From assembly GCA_937877565.1 (NCBI GenBank), contig CALFJB010000109.1, positions 1-64,000 on the forward strand: DNA of 64,000 nt. Direction: 5' to 3'. Within the stretch, counting starts at the first letter, position 1; the number at the start of each line of letters is the position of its first letter. Below are positions 36,101-45,284 of the stretch, in pieces. The stretch is from an uncultured Selenomonadales bacterium (GTDB taxonomy: Bacteria; Bacillota; Negativicutes; Selenomonadales; Selenomonadaceae). The position numbers were made by a program, and so were the translations under genes. The notes beneath the pieces are model-generated. The model ran no database searches and was not told the DNA's origin. It saw only the letters and a list, made by a program, of their open reading frames with translations.

Positions 36101-36886
36101 TCAAGCAGCAAGGATTTTTTCAATTTGTTCAAGCGCGTAAATTTTTTGAAGCGCGGGAAGTTGCGCTTTTTCTCTGTCAAAATTTTGATTTTCCATATCG
36201 CGTTCCCACTGTTCAAATTGATTTTTTACATTTGCGGCTTTTCTTTCTTGTTCGTCAACATAATCTTGCAAAAAATTAGAAATATCATCAGTAACTTGAT
36301 TCATCGTGCGACTTACTTTTTGCGCCAAATCGTCTCTTGCGCCATCAATAACTTTTTGGGCAAAATTTTTCATTTTGCGTTCTTTGTCTGAACCTGCAGG
36401 AAGTTTAAGAATTTCCACGCATTTGGGATTGTCCAGCGATAAATTTTTTCTTATGGCGTCAGTAATTGTGCCGTCAATATCACTGCAAAGGCGATTCTTT
36501 TTGCGCTGAATTTGTTCAAGTCCGAAAAGGTCTGCAATGTTTTCATCTTTATGAAATTCTTCAATCAAATTGTTAAAACAATCCCTGACATATTTTTTGC
36601 AAGCGTCTTCAGTTTTTTCACCGGCTGTGCGATATTCTTTGGAATATTGAAAAAGTAAATTGCCCAAATCTTCAATTTGGCTGGCGGAAGAATTTTCATT
36701 AAGTGAGCCGCTTTTTCCAATATTTTTGTTAGTTTCTTCAGTTTTTTTGCTTGAAAATGCATCTTTAATTTCTTCAGCGGCACCATAAACTATAGCACCG
36801 GCTAAAGCTACAGGAGCTAGCAATACACCGGCTGCTGTACCAACTACATCTGCAACTCTGTCTTTAATCCATCCAAAAAAGCCCAT
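36101..36886 (-). CDS. Helical protein with hydrophobic N-terminus (GTPase-cluster paralog A)
   Basis: 261 residues from the ATG at 36886; a GTG at 36895 is possible. Residues about 12-40 are hydrophobic and small (TAAGVLLAPVALAGAIVYGA), probably membrane-inserting. The rest is helical. The segment NLSLDNPKCVEILKLPAG (about 149-166) matches ISLDNKRCREILTMPNG in the upstream protein, so the two are paralogs. Similar helical partners are often found with dynamin-like GTPases. No enzyme motif is seen. Confidence 0.6.
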   Translation of the reverse strand: MGFFGWIKDRVADVVGTAAGVLLAPVALAGAIVYGAAEEIKDAFSSKKTEETNKNIGKSGSLNENSSASQIEDLGNLLFQYSKEYRTAGEKTEDACKKYVRDCFNNLIEEFHKDENIADLFGLEQIQRKKNRLCSDIDGTITDAIRKNLSLDNPKCVEILKLPAGSDKERKMKNFAQKVIDGARDDLAQKVSRTMNQVTDDISNFLQDYVDEQERKAANVKNQFEQWERDMENQNFDREKAQLPALQKIYALEQIEKILAA

Positions 36887-36887
36887 T

Positions 36888-37598
36888 TCAATCACTCACT
36901 TTCATTAAAATAGAATCGTAACAAAAAACTTTCAAATTTGCCTTAGCTAAAAGCATTTCAACTTTATCATCGTCTTTGGCGTCAAGACTTTCAACAATTT
37001 CAACATATTCAGCAACAGTATTTTCAATTCGAGAAACCGAGCGATTAACTTCGTCTTCAAAGTCAGCGTAAATATTTTCAACTTCGCCGCGTATCATTTC
37101 GGCATATTCGTTCAAAGTTTCGCTCAAAACTTCGTCAGTAAACTTTTGCATTTCAACAGATTTTCTTTCGCCGTTTGGCATAGTCAAAATTTCTCTGCAA
37201 CGCTTATTGTCAAGTGAAATTTTCAAAGCCAAATTGTTTTGCCAAAAATCAGCGGCACGGCGTTTAATATCTTGCAATTTACTTTCAACACTGCGCGAAG
37301 AAATTTCATACTTTGCCAAAATTTCCGCCTTGTCGTCGAGAATAAAAATTTGTTCCTCAAGGTAAGACATCAGCGAATCATTGGCACTTTCAATGGCAGG
37401 TTGACTTTGCTTTAAAATATGTTTGCGCAAATCTGCAAGCGCGTCGCCAATTTGTTCAATGTCAGCAGCCGTGTTATTTTCATTCATTTCCGGCGCGGAA
37501 ATAATTTTGTCGAAAATCTTTTTACCAAATTCGATAATTGCCGGAATTGCCGCCGTTGCTAACTTTTTTAAAATAGTAGACCAAAGCATTTGCAACAC
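36888..37598 (-). CDS. Helical protein with hydrophobic N-terminus (GTPase-cluster paralog B)
   Basis: 236 residues. The N-terminus (LKKLATAAIPAIIEFGKKIF) is amphipathic or weakly membrane-binding. The rest is helical with ALKISLDNKRCREILTMPNG (about 123-142), the segment shared with paralog A. The stop overlaps the start region of paralog A, and the gene begins 8 bp after the dynamin-like gene. Probably part of one membrane-remodelling complex; this is inference from context. Confidence 0.6.
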   Translation of the reverse strand: MLQMLWSTILKKLATAAIPAIIEFGKKIFDKIISAPEMNENNTAADIEQIGDALADLRKHILKQSQPAIESANDSLMSYLEEQIFILDDKAEILAKYEISSRSVESKLQDIKRRAADFWQNNLALKISLDNKRCREILTMPNGERKSVEMQKFTDEVLSETLNEYAEMIRGEVENIYADFEDEVNRSVSRIENTVAEYVEIVESLDAKDDDKVEMLLAKANLKVFCYDSILMKVSD

Positions 37599-37606
37599 CG
37601 CCTATC

Positions 37607-39061
37607 TTAGCCTTTAATTGCCGCCACAAGTTCATCAACACGCTGGGAAGTCTCACGCTTAAGCTGTTTTACAAATTCTGAAAGTTCGCGTTTATCTTTC
37701 TGCGCCGCCTTCATTTCCTCAATTTTTTTATCACGTTCGCGGCGAATTTCCTCAATATTTTTCTGACTGTCGGCGATAACTTTTTCTTGATCCTGCTTTT
37801 TCTTGCCAATAATATTTTTTATAGAATTTTGATGACTTTCATAGGAAGCAATAATGTCATCAATCAAATATTTTTTGTACTTCGTTACAATTTCATTTTG
37901 AATTTTGGCGTACAAAAATTTAATGTTGGCGAAATTTTCCAATTCTTTAAATCTTGAATCCAATTCCTTTTCTCTGATACGAAATTTGTTAAGTATGGCA
38001 CTTAATTCAAATTCGTCATCTTCGCTAATGGTGTTATCACGATATTTTTTTAACAGGCGATAAAGATACGCCGAAACGGGAACTACATTTTTTTGAACGA
38101 GCTCAACACTTCTGTAATATTTTTCGCCCTCAAGATATTTCGTCCATTCGGCTTGCATTTCAATCCATTGAGTTTGCGGCTTATTCAAAGTATCAAGTTG
38201 CGTTGCGATAACATAAACTTTTTCGGGATGTTTAAATGTATTGGTGAAGACGTTTTGCAAAGTGATATGTTCGCCGCCCGTCAATTTATCAGCCTTGACG
38301 CACATTAAAACGGCGTTGGCGCGGTTGATATAATCGCGGGTAATATTTGAGCGAAATTCTACAACGTCATCTAAACCGGGCGTATCAATCAGCACGACGC
38401 CTTCCGGTAAATCGAAATCTTTCAAGCCTACCAAAACTTCTTTAACGAAATAATGACACGGCGACTTTGAGGAAGTCCAGCGTTCAATTTCGGTTTTCAA
38501 TTCGTCTTTATTCGCGCAGGTTTTTCTTTGAGTTTCGCAGTTAAGCCATTTACTTTTTTCGGCGTCAGCATTTAACGCTATATAATCTTTCTCAAAAACG
38601 CTGTTTCTTGTATCAGTTGCACTTTTCCAAAGTTGCGCCCATTCTTCGGCGGTGTAGAAAGAAATTTGTACAAAATCTTCAGCGGCTTTTTTAAATTTCG
38701 TTAAAGCGGCAGTTTCCGGCGTTACGCGGGTTGACGCCAAGTCATAATTCAAAAAGGCGTTAATCAAAGTGGATTTACCGGCTTTAATCGTTCCTACGAG
38801 TGCAATTTGAAATTCGGGGCTTGAACATCTTGCAAGAAAAGAATTGAGCTCCTTGATAAGTGCTTCAGCATCTTTATCTTTGTCCGCGCTCAAAACTTCA
38901 TCAGCCATAACGCGACGAATTTGCTCAATTTTTTTTGCGTAAAAATCAACAGTATCATTCCAGAAATATTTTTTATCTTCGACGGGCGCGTTAATTAAAT
39001 CCTGAATGTGGGAAACTTTTTCAAGATATTGACGCTCAATATCTTTGTTTTTAAATTCCAT
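37607..39061 (-). CDS. Dynamin-like GTPase
   Basis: 484 residues. The G1 loop is GTIKAGKST (90-98), the switch I threonine lies in TPETAA (about 114-119), G3 is DTPG (226-229) and G4 is TQLD (287-290). A helical stalk follows, with a long charged coiled coil at the C-terminus (about 415-475). Bacterial dynamins bend or fuse membranes, and some protect against phage or help export. The large hydrophobic paddle is not obvious, so membrane contact may come from its operon partners. AGGAAG precedes the ATG. Confidence 0.85.
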   Translation of the reverse strand: MEFKNKDIERQYLEKVSHIQDLINAPVEDKKYFWNDTVDFYAKKIEQIRRVMADEVLSADKDKDAEALIKELNSFLARCSSPEFQIALVGTIKAGKSTLINAFLNYDLASTRVTPETAALTKFKKAAEDFVQISFYTAEEWAQLWKSATDTRNSVFEKDYIALNADAEKSKWLNCETQRKTCANKDELKTEIERWTSSKSPCHYFVKEVLVGLKDFDLPEGVVLIDTPGLDDVVEFRSNITRDYINRANAVLMCVKADKLTGGEHITLQNVFTNTFKHPEKVYVIATQLDTLNKPQTQWIEMQAEWTKYLEGEKYYRSVELVQKNVVPVSAYLYRLLKKYRDNTISEDDEFELSAILNKFRIREKELDSRFKELENFANIKFLYAKIQNEIVTKYKKYLIDDIIASYESHQNSIKNIIGKKKQDQEKVIADSQKNIEEIRRERDKKIEEMKAAQKDKRELSEFVKQLKRETSQRVDELVAAIKG

Positions 39062-39085
39062 AATATCAACTTCCTTTCAAATTTT

Positions 39086-39439
39086 TTACATAGAATCTGA
39101 ATTTTCGTCGGAGTTTTCATCTTCGACATCTGAAACAAAATTTTTTAAACCTTCAGCAGATAAATCTTCCCACCACAAACGCTTTTCTAAATCTGTAAAA
39201 GTTAAAAGCAACGACGGCTCAATTTGTAAACCGTCAGCAATAGCTAAAAGCATGGCAACTGAAATATTATTGTGATATTTTCCGCGCTCAATTCGACTCA
39301 AAACGCTTTTATCAATGTGCAATTTGTCGGCAAGCTCATCTTGTTTCATACAGCGCAACGTTCGATAATAGGCAATTTTCGCGCCAATTTGCCGAAAGAT
39401 AATTTGTCTCTGAATGTTAAAACCTTCATGCAGCGGCAT
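39086..39439 (-). CDS. XRE-family transcriptional regulator
   Basis: 117 residues from the ATG at 39439 (GGAGGTGAAA upstream). Helix-turn-helix: IGAKIAYYRTLRCMKQDELA then LHIDKSVLSRIERGK (about 18-55). The acidic tail (DVEDENSDENSDSM) is unusual. It is divergent from the injection-system operon and 24 bp upstream of the dynamin gene in the same direction, so it may control both. Confidence 0.88.
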   Translation of the reverse strand: MPLHEGFNIQRQIIFRQIGAKIAYYRTLRCMKQDELADKLHIDKSVLSRIERGKYHNNISVAMLLAIADGLQIEPSLLLTFTDLEKRLWWEDLSAEGLKNFVSDVEDENSDENSDSM

Positions 39440-39711
39440 ATTTTCACCTCCCGATATAATTATTTCATAAACAATTAAAAAAGTCGTCGTCCATCTTTGC
39501 CTATTAATCGCCCAAATAGGAAATTTTTTGCAATAATCCTTTTGATGAAGTTTATCAAAAACAAATTTAAAATGGGTATTGCGTTGGAACACCAGAAAAT
39601 TTTTTGGTAAAGACTTAGATATAAAAAAAATTACTGGAAAATTAAACCACTGTATGATACAATTAAAAAAAATAAATCATTAGTTACTTTGTAAGTGAAG
39701 GGGGATTTTTA
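39440..39711 (+). promoter_or_regulatory. Divergent intergenic region with candidate promoter for the injection-system operon
   Basis: No gene is seen in these 272 bases, which are very AT-rich. TTACTG (39631-39636), a 16-base spacer and TATGAT (39653-39658) form a weak promoter candidate about 50 bp before the GTG start. Any XRE operator is not recognisable by eye. Confidence 0.35.
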
Positions 39712-41901
39712 GTGGCGCAGATTATCAGCCAAACAAATGCTACAATGCTTTTTGAGGAAATTAATCCTGAAAAATTGGATTTACTTACTTTGGTTGGCGA
39801 CGTTAAAGGATTCGACAGTTTATCTGACGAAAAAGTTAAAGAAATTTTGGATACCCTTTGTGTCAAAAATTTTGATGAGTTTCTTGAAAAATTTGATCCT
39901 GTTGTATATTCTTTTTTCAATGCAAACAATCAAAAAGTTATGTACACCTTGAAAAAGCCGGAATCTATTCCTGAAGACCTTTTAACAGAAATTCATTTAA
40001 ATTTACAAAATGATTTTCTCAAAATGTTGTTCACGCTTGTTGAAGCAAAACGCGCTCAAGGTCTTTTGAACGTCGATTTTAAATTTGAAAATCTTACAGA
40101 TTTAATTTCGCCGCACAAAATTATTGAAGACATTAAACAGAATCGTAAAGAATTGCGCTATACCTATTCGCAATATGTACAGCTTGAGGACGAAGACCCA
40201 AGAAAATTGGATCTTGGCGATAAACTTAATTTAATGATGGAAGAGGCAAGCATAAATTACAATAACGTTATGGCAATGTTGCCGCTTGCGATTGAAGATA
40301 TTAAAACGCGTCTTTTATTGACAAGCGGCGGCGGTGGCGCAGATGCTACACCACTTGCACTCGGCGTTTTGACAATGGGCGAACAAGGCGAATTGAAAGT
40401 TATTGAAGCTCCAAAGGCAGAAAAATCTACCGCGCTTGTAACTTTGGACGATAAAATTAATGAAGGCTTAATTGAAGTTATCGGCGAAGACTACGAGGCT
40501 TTGAACGAAGATCATAATGACTACGTTAAAGCACTTGTAACGCGCACTTTCTGTCCGCTGCCGTCAACAATGGTTAGCGAAATTGATATTGCAAAGGAAA
40601 TTGAAAACTACAACGCCTATTTGCAATTCTACAAAGAATCAAAAGACGACTTCATTAAAACCGTTAAGCCGTTAATTGAAAAAATTCTCGGCGTAAAATT
40701 ATTCTTTGAGCAATATCCTTCAAAATTGCGCGGTATGAAACCAACTTTGCTGATAACAAATATTAGCAATGAAATGATGACAAAGTCTCCTAATCTTCCG
40801 CGCCTTGTAACTTACCTTAACACGGTAAACGGCAAAAACAATTTCGACCATACAATTTGGTATGCTATTTTCCCGTCAGTGGCATTTGACGCAGGCGGCA
40901 AGCCGAAATTGACGCGCAGAAGATTTAAAGGCAACAATGAGCCGACAAATACCAGCGTAAATACAGTTGAATCTTTGACACAAATTTTAAATGTCTTGAA
41001 AGATTTTCGCGTTCAATGTTTCTTCAGTTTCGCCTCTCACGAGAAAAACACGTTTAACGCAATGGCTACTGAAGGTATTGACAAATATATAGATCGTTCA
41101 ATGCCGCTTACGTCTAAGGCGTTCAGTGAATTTGCTATTCCTTGTTTCCCGAACTTTACCATTATTCCAAAAGATAAATCCGGCGTTGTGCTTGATACAA
41201 AAATGGAGCTCAACGAAAATAATCTTGCAGAAATTTCAAAGGCTAAGCAAGATATTATGAAACTTTGGATTGATGGCGTATATGTTGGCGCGGCGTATGT
41301 TGCAGCGGGACTTGTTGCAGCGTATCAAGACCCGGAATATCTGAAAATGATTTTCCGCCGCAACATTGATAATTCTTTGCCGGGCGTTCGTTTCGATATT
41401 GAATCTGATGATAATTCGCTTATGGTTTACACCACGCTTGCAAAAGAAATTACCGGCTTTACCAATCCAATCAAAGACGAAATTAACAAAAAATGTTTCG
41501 GCTTCGTTTTCTCTTCAGAAAATGCAATGTTCGGCGGCTTGCCAATTACAAATATTATGGTTTACAAGTCCCGCAATTTGCTTTACGACGAAGATAACGG
41601 CGTTTACGAGCCAATTTATAAAACGCAGGTTACAACTTACATTCAAAGAATTTTGCGCAATATGTCCAGCGACTTCAAACAAGATAAAATCGTTCGTTTC
41701 TTCAGCAGCAATCCAAATTCTCAATCCAGCAAGTGGCTTGACAAGCGCGAAAAACTTAACGCGATTATTGGTACAGGCGATGACATTTCTTACAATATCG
41801 ACGAAGAAAACGGAATTTGCACTTTGAATATTACTTTCAACGGCAATGTTAAAAATCTTGAAATTGAAACTAACCGCACAACTTCCGCCAAACACATTTA
41901 A
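39712..41901 (+). CDS. Candidate contractile sheath protein
   Basis: 729 residues starting with GTG behind GAAGGGGGA. No signal peptide or TM. It is followed by two tube-like proteins. The C-terminal part has sheath-like features: LWIDGVYVGAAYVAAGLVAA (about 521-540), and a final strand pair ending CTLNITFNGNVKNLEIETNR (about 703-722) like the donor strands that join sheath subunits. The N-terminal 200 residues are helical. Size would suit a TssB-TssC-like fusion, but sequence similarity to TssC is not obvious by eye. Function is inferred from gene order and these patterns. Confidence 0.55.
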   Translation: MAQIISQTNATMLFEEINPEKLDLLTLVGDVKGFDSLSDEKVKEILDTLCVKNFDEFLEKFDPVVYSFFNANNQKVMYTLKKPESIPEDLLTEIHLNLQNDFLKMLFTLVEAKRAQGLLNVDFKFENLTDLISPHKIIEDIKQNRKELRYTYSQYVQLEDEDPRKLDLGDKLNLMMEEASINYNNVMAMLPLAIEDIKTRLLLTSGGGGADATPLALGVLTMGEQGELKVIEAPKAEKSTALVTLDDKINEGLIEVIGEDYEALNEDHNDYVKALVTRTFCPLPSTMVSEIDIAKEIENYNAYLQFYKESKDDFIKTVKPLIEKILGVKLFFEQYPSKLRGMKPTLLITNISNEMMTKSPNLPRLVTYLNTVNGKNNFDHTIWYAIFPSVAFDAGGKPKLTRRRFKGNNEPTNTSVNTVESLTQILNVLKDFRVQCFFSFASHEKNTFNAMATEGIDKYIDRSMPLTSKAFSEFAIPCFPNFTIIPKDKSGVVLDTKMELNENNLAEISKAKQDIMKLWIDGVYVGAAYVAAGLVAAYQDPEYLKMIFRRNIDNSLPGVRFDIESDDNSLMVYTTLAKEITGFTNPIKDEINKKCFGFVFSSENAMFGGLPITNIMVYKSRNLLYDEDNGVYEPIYKTQVTTYIQRILRNMSSDFKQDKIVRFFSSNPNSQSSKWLDKREKLNAIIGTGDDISYNIDEENGICTLNITFNGNVKNLEIETNRTTSAKHI

Positions 41902-41925
41902 TTTTGAAGTAGAGGAGTTTTAATT

Positions 41926-42351
41926 ATGGGATTTAGAGTTAAAATTACCGGCGGCAAAGACGTTGAATTTAATGAAGGAATTATTACCGGCGTTCAATTC
42001 GTTTCAGATACGCCTGATAATGCAAATGCAAGGTCAACTGATCTTGGCGTTATGATGAAGATTGACGGTAGAATTAATTTTTCGCTCGGCGCGGAAGTTG
42101 AAGATTCAACCGTTGAATTAGCTAATTGGTCGTTGATGCCTTCAGATCAAGCGGACTGTTACCGCAATGTTCAAGTTCAAGTTATCAACGGCGGGCAAGT
42201 CGTTCGCCAATATACCTACCCCAACGCTTTTGTAATGAGTTATACGGAAGACTTGAACGACGAAGAAGGAGTTGGAAGTTTTTCAATTTTACTCAAGCAA
42301 AAGAAAGATTTGACTGATAAAATTGAGCTTAAAGGTAACTTTGAAGCGTAG
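41926..42351 (+). CDS. Tube-like (Hcp/phage-tail-tube fold) protein 1
   Basis: 141 residues, strand-rich. The core pattern is LGVMMKIDGRINF, then LANWSLMPSDQADCYRNVQV, then TYPNAFVMSYTEDL, ending GSFSILLKQKKD. The same pattern recurs in the next gene and in the N-terminal domains at 54467 and 55778. This is what is expected for a stacking ring subunit of the inner tube. It follows the sheath gene by 24 bp with a GAGGAG site. No enzymatic motif. Confidence 0.6.
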   Translation: MGFRVKITGGKDVEFNEGIITGVQFVSDTPDNANARSTDLGVMMKIDGRINFSLGAEVEDSTVELANWSLMPSDQADCYRNVQVQVINGGQVVRQYTYPNAFVMSYTEDLNDEEGVGSFSILLKQKKDLTDKIELKGNFEA

Positions 42352-42363
42352 GAGGCGTTTTGA

Positions 42364-42789
42364 ATGGCTTTAGAATTTAGCACGGCAGATCCGGAAATTA
42401 CATTGGAAACTGAAAGCGCGAAGAAAGTTATTTTTAAAGTTGATATTCCGCCGGACAGTCGCGCCCGCACAAAAGATGTTGGCGTTACTTTAACTGTCGT
42501 CGGAAAAATTATGGCTGATACAGCGTCAGCCGGAAACGCGGCGGACAGTACCGCAAAACTTATGGATTGGTCGATTGTTCCCGCCGAAAAAAAAGAAGCT
42601 TATCGCAGTGTAACGGTAAAAATTACAAGCGGCGGCGTCGTTACTCGTCAATACGAATTGCCAAACGCTTTTGTTGTCGATTACTACGAAACTTTTGAAA
42701 ACGCCGACGGAATTGGAGAATTTACGCTCATTCTTAAACAAATGAAAAATAAATTGGCTGATGTAAAAGTTACAGGCGGTTTTACCTAA
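42364..42789 (+). CDS. Tube-like (Hcp/phage-tail-tube fold) protein 2
   Basis: 141 residues and a clear paralog of the previous gene: VGVTLTVVGKI, LMDWSIVPAEKKEAYRSVTV, ELPNAFVVDYYETF and GEFTLILKQMKN line up in order. Two tube paralogs could form alternating rings or a tube and a tube-initiator. The RBS AGGAGG is 8 bases before the ATG, in the 12-bp gap. A hairpin follows 24 bp after the stop. Confidence 0.6.
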   Translation: MALEFSTADPEITLETESAKKVIFKVDIPPDSRARTKDVGVTLTVVGKIMADTASAGNAADSTAKLMDWSIVPAEKKEAYRSVTVKITSGGVVTRQYELPNAFVVDYYETFENADGIGEFTLILKQMKNKLADVKVTGGFT

Positions 42790-42813
42790 TAAAAGAAAAT
42801 TTCTTGCAAAATT

Positions 42814-42843
42814 AGAGACGGCTGAACTTGTTTGGCTGTCTCT
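42814..42843 (+). terminator. Intra-operon hairpin after the sheath and tube genes
   Basis: AGAGACGGC/GCTGTCTCT, nine pairs with one G-U, loop of 12, followed by TATTGTA and no long T run. It probably acts as a partial terminator or 3' stabiliser. Confidence 0.5.
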
Positions 42844-42867
42844 TATTGTATGGAGGAAATTTAAATT

Positions 42868-43344
42868 ATGAATTACTATGAAATTCTAGGCGTTGATAGA
42901 AATGCTACGGCGCAGGAAATTAAAAAAGCCTACAAAAAACTTGCCAAAAAGTGGCACCCCGATCTCAATAAAGATAATTTAAAAGTTGCTGAAGCCAAAA
43001 TGCGTGAAATTAATGTTGCATATGATACGCTTTCAAATGAAGTTAAGCGTATCGACTACAACAAAACGCTTGACGCGGAGGCGGCGAAGTCTGCCAAAAC
43101 AAATAAAACTCAAAAAAATTCAACCGGTAAAACTAAAACTGCCAAAAAGTCCGCCGCCACTGCCGCTGATATTGATTTTAATAATATTCATTCCAGCTTT
43201 GAAAATTTTTTCGGCTTCAATCCAAAAACGCACGAAGTTACCGACGAAGAAAAATTAAATACATATTCGGCGGACAAGAAAAAGAAAAATCCGCTGGATA
43301 CTACAGATTTTTTTGAAAAGTTTATGGGATTTAAAGTTAAATGA
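42868..43344 (+). CDS. J-domain co-chaperone
   Basis: 158 residues. The N-terminal J domain is complete: YYEILGVDRNATAQEIKKAY, then HPD in KKWHPDLNK (about 30-38). The zinc-finger and C-terminal domains of DnaJ are missing; instead a basic Lys/Thr-rich linker (about 70-100) leads to FENFFGFNPKTHEV and FFEKFMGFKVK, two similar short Phe-Gly segments. It may recruit the Hsp70-like protein at 47374. Its end overlaps the next gene by 4 bp. Confidence 0.85.
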   Translation: MNYYEILGVDRNATAQEIKKAYKKLAKKWHPDLNKDNLKVAEAKMREINVAYDTLSNEVKRIDYNKTLDAEAAKSAKTNKTQKNSTGKTKTAKKSAATAADIDFNNIHSSFENFFGFNPKTHEVTDEEKLNTYSADKKKKNPLDTTDFFEKFMGFKVK

Positions 43345-43880
43345 CGCAGTACGATATTTACACAGCATTAATTGGAATTATCAGCGTATTTTTTTGGCTG
43401 ACAATTTACTTTGGCGAACTTCCTTTAGTTTTGAAAATTTTTTTGACAGTTTGCGGCGTTGCAATATTTTTACATTCCACTTTTACTTTGTATCGCTCCC
43501 TAAATAAAAAAAATTCTGCACTAGATAATTTTGAAACCGGAACGATTATGCAAATTTCTTTACTGAACAAGAATGGCGAAATAATTAATTCGTGGGAGCT
43601 TTACGGCAAGACGGCGGCAGTTATCGGCAAAGATATTGGCGAAAATCAAGTTGACATTGATTTAAGCCAAACGCAATATGCAGCAATGATTGACATTGAG
43701 CACGCGGTTTTAAATTACGTTTCCGGAAGTTGGTACATTGAAGACCTTGACAGCCAAAACGGTATTTCAATAAAAAAATTCGGACAAGATAAAACTTATA
43801 AATTGAGTGCGCTGCAGCCTTGCAAATTGGATTTTGGCGACGTTATTTTTATTGGCTTGTGTCAACTGAAATTGAATTAG
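43341..43880 (+). CDS. Membrane-anchored FHA-domain protein
   Basis: 179 residues. Two membrane helices (about 8-24 and 29-50) put the rest on one face of the membrane, likely the cytoplasm. The C-terminal FHA-like domain has VIGKDIGENQVDIDL (about 93-107), IDIEHAVLNYVSGSWYIEDL (about 115-134) and the DSQNG turn. FHA domains bind phosphothreonine peptides. It is the first of three FHA proteins in the locus; it may link the apparatus to the membrane. Confidence 0.75.
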   Translation: MTQYDIYTALIGIISVFFWLTIYFGELPLVLKIFLTVCGVAIFLHSTFTLYRSLNKKNSALDNFETGTIMQISLLNKNGEIINSWELYGKTAAVIGKDIGENQVDIDLSQTQYAAMIDIEHAVLNYVSGSWYIEDLDSQNGISIKKFGQDKTYKLSALQPCKLDFGDVIFIGLCQLKLN

Positions 43881-43892
43881 GAAGGAATTTTT

Positions 43893-44441
43893 ATGAATGG
43901 TTTAATACGCTGTCAAAACGGGCATCTTTTCAGCTCGCGCCGTTACGGTACAATTTGCCCTTACTGCAACCTTGAAACTGCTACGCCCGAAAAAAAGGAA
44001 GTTCCCGTTACTGACGACGATACAATTAATGAACTTTTAATGAAGGCGATTCGCCCTGTTTGCGGCTGGATTGTTTGCATTGAAGGTCCACGCAAGGGCA
44101 AAGATTATAAAATTCACAGCGGCAAAAATTTTGTCGGTCGCGCAGATGATATGGATATTCAAATTTTGGGCGATAACGAAATTTCGCGCCGCAACCATGC
44201 AGTTTTGGTTTACGATCCAAAAAAGCATGAAACTGTTTTATTGCCCGGCGATTCAAACGGGATTGTTTATCACAATGACGCGGCTTTATATTCGCCAACA
44301 ATTTTAAGCGTCTATGATATTATTGAGCTTGGCAAAAGTAAATTTTTGTTCATTCCATTTTGCGGCGAACATTTTCGCTGGGAAGATTTACCGAATGAAG
44401 ATGAAAAAAATTATTTGCAACACGGAAAGGAAACAATTTGA
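43893..44441 (+). CDS. Zinc-ribbon plus FHA-domain protein
   Basis: 182 residues. The N-terminus has CQNGH and CPYC (about 7-11 and 22-25), a short zinc ribbon. After a linker, the FHA domain runs from about 60 to 155: NFVGRADDMDIQILGDNEIS then RRNHAVLVYD, the phosphopeptide-binding loops with R and N residues in place. No TM. It overlaps the phosphatase gene by 4 bp, which suggests a phospho-signalling pair. Confidence 0.8.
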   Translation: MNGLIRCQNGHLFSSRRYGTICPYCNLETATPEKKEVPVTDDDTINELLMKAIRPVCGWIVCIEGPRKGKDYKIHSGKNFVGRADDMDIQILGDNEISRRNHAVLVYDPKKHETVLLPGDSNGIVYHNDAALYSPTILSVYDIIELGKSKFLFIPFCGEHFRWEDLPNEDEKNYLQHGKETI

Positions 44442-45274
44442 TGACGGCAGATATTATAGTGCCGACGATTCTTTTTTTGTGCATGGCAGTCTTGCACATT
44501 TTACGGCAAAAAGAAATTGATTCGCCGTCGAATTTTTCCGCAGAATACGAAATAGGCGCGGCGTCAACTTTGGGTACTCGTGAAATTCAGCAAGATTATT
44601 TTGGAGTAAAAAATAATCAAGGCGTTTTGTTAATGACATTGGCGGACGGCGTTGGAGAAAACGGCGAAATTGCGGCAAAGTTGGCGATTGATACTTTTCG
44701 TGATTTATTTGAAGATAGAAACGCCATTCACAAGCCGAAATATTTTTTTCGTCGCGCAGCAAACGCCGCCAATAAAAAAATTACAAATACTTTGGAGGAG
44801 CGGCAAGGCGAAAGTTCAATAGCCGCCGTCCTGCTTGAAAGTTCGCAATTTTTTTATACGGTTATCGGAAATTGTTGCATCGGCGTCTTTCGTGACGGCA
44901 ATTTAATTCCGGTTTCAGAAGGGCAAACTGTTGACGTACTTGCAAGACACAGTTACAGCGAAGGGCGAATTTCCAGAGAAAAAACTTTGGCGTTGTTGAA
45001 TGAACATCGGCGTTACAATACACTTGGGCAGGATTCTTTTTCAGAAATTGAATTTTTCAGCAAGCCGTTGCAACTTCAAAAAGATGATTTGATTATTATA
45101 ATGAGCGAAGGAATTTTTAACACTTTGAGTTGGGTTGAAATTGAAAATGTTTTGGAGCAAAGAATTTCGGCGCAAAATTTGGCAAATGAAATAATTCAGC
45201 TTGTAAATAATTCAAAAATCGCTGTCAAGGAAAACGCCACAATTTTAATCTGTAAATTTAAAGATAAAGAATAA
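44438..45274 (+). CDS. PP2C-family protein phosphatase, membrane-anchored
   Basis: 278 residues. One N-terminal membrane helix (about 6-22). The PP2C core follows: GTREIQQDYFG (about 46-56), MTLADGVGENGEIAAKLA with the metal-binding DG (about 67-84), and DLIIIMSEGIF (about 211-221), where the usual SDG is SEG. It could reverse the phosphorylation read by the FHA proteins, as PppA does in type VI systems. Catalytic metal residues are mostly intact, so it looks active. Confidence 0.8.
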   Translation: MMTADIIVPTILFLCMAVLHILRQKEIDSPSNFSAEYEIGAASTLGTREIQQDYFGVKNNQGVLLMTLADGVGENGEIAAKLAIDTFRDLFEDRNAIHKPKYFFRRAANAANKKITNTLEERQGESSIAAVLLESSQFFYTVIGNCCIGVFRDGNLIPVSEGQTVDVLARHSYSEGRISREKTLALLNEHRRYNTLGQDSFSEIEFFSKPLQLQKDDLIIIMSEGIFNTLSWVEIENVLEQRISAQNLANEIIQLVNNSKIAVKENATILICKFKDKE

Positions 45275-45284
45275 AAAATCCAAT

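Noticed and set aside
37607..39061. Assignment of the GTPase as a T6SS component
   Set aside because: The G motifs show a dynamin-like protein; no T6SS core gene has this architecture, so it is kept as a separate neighbouring cluster.
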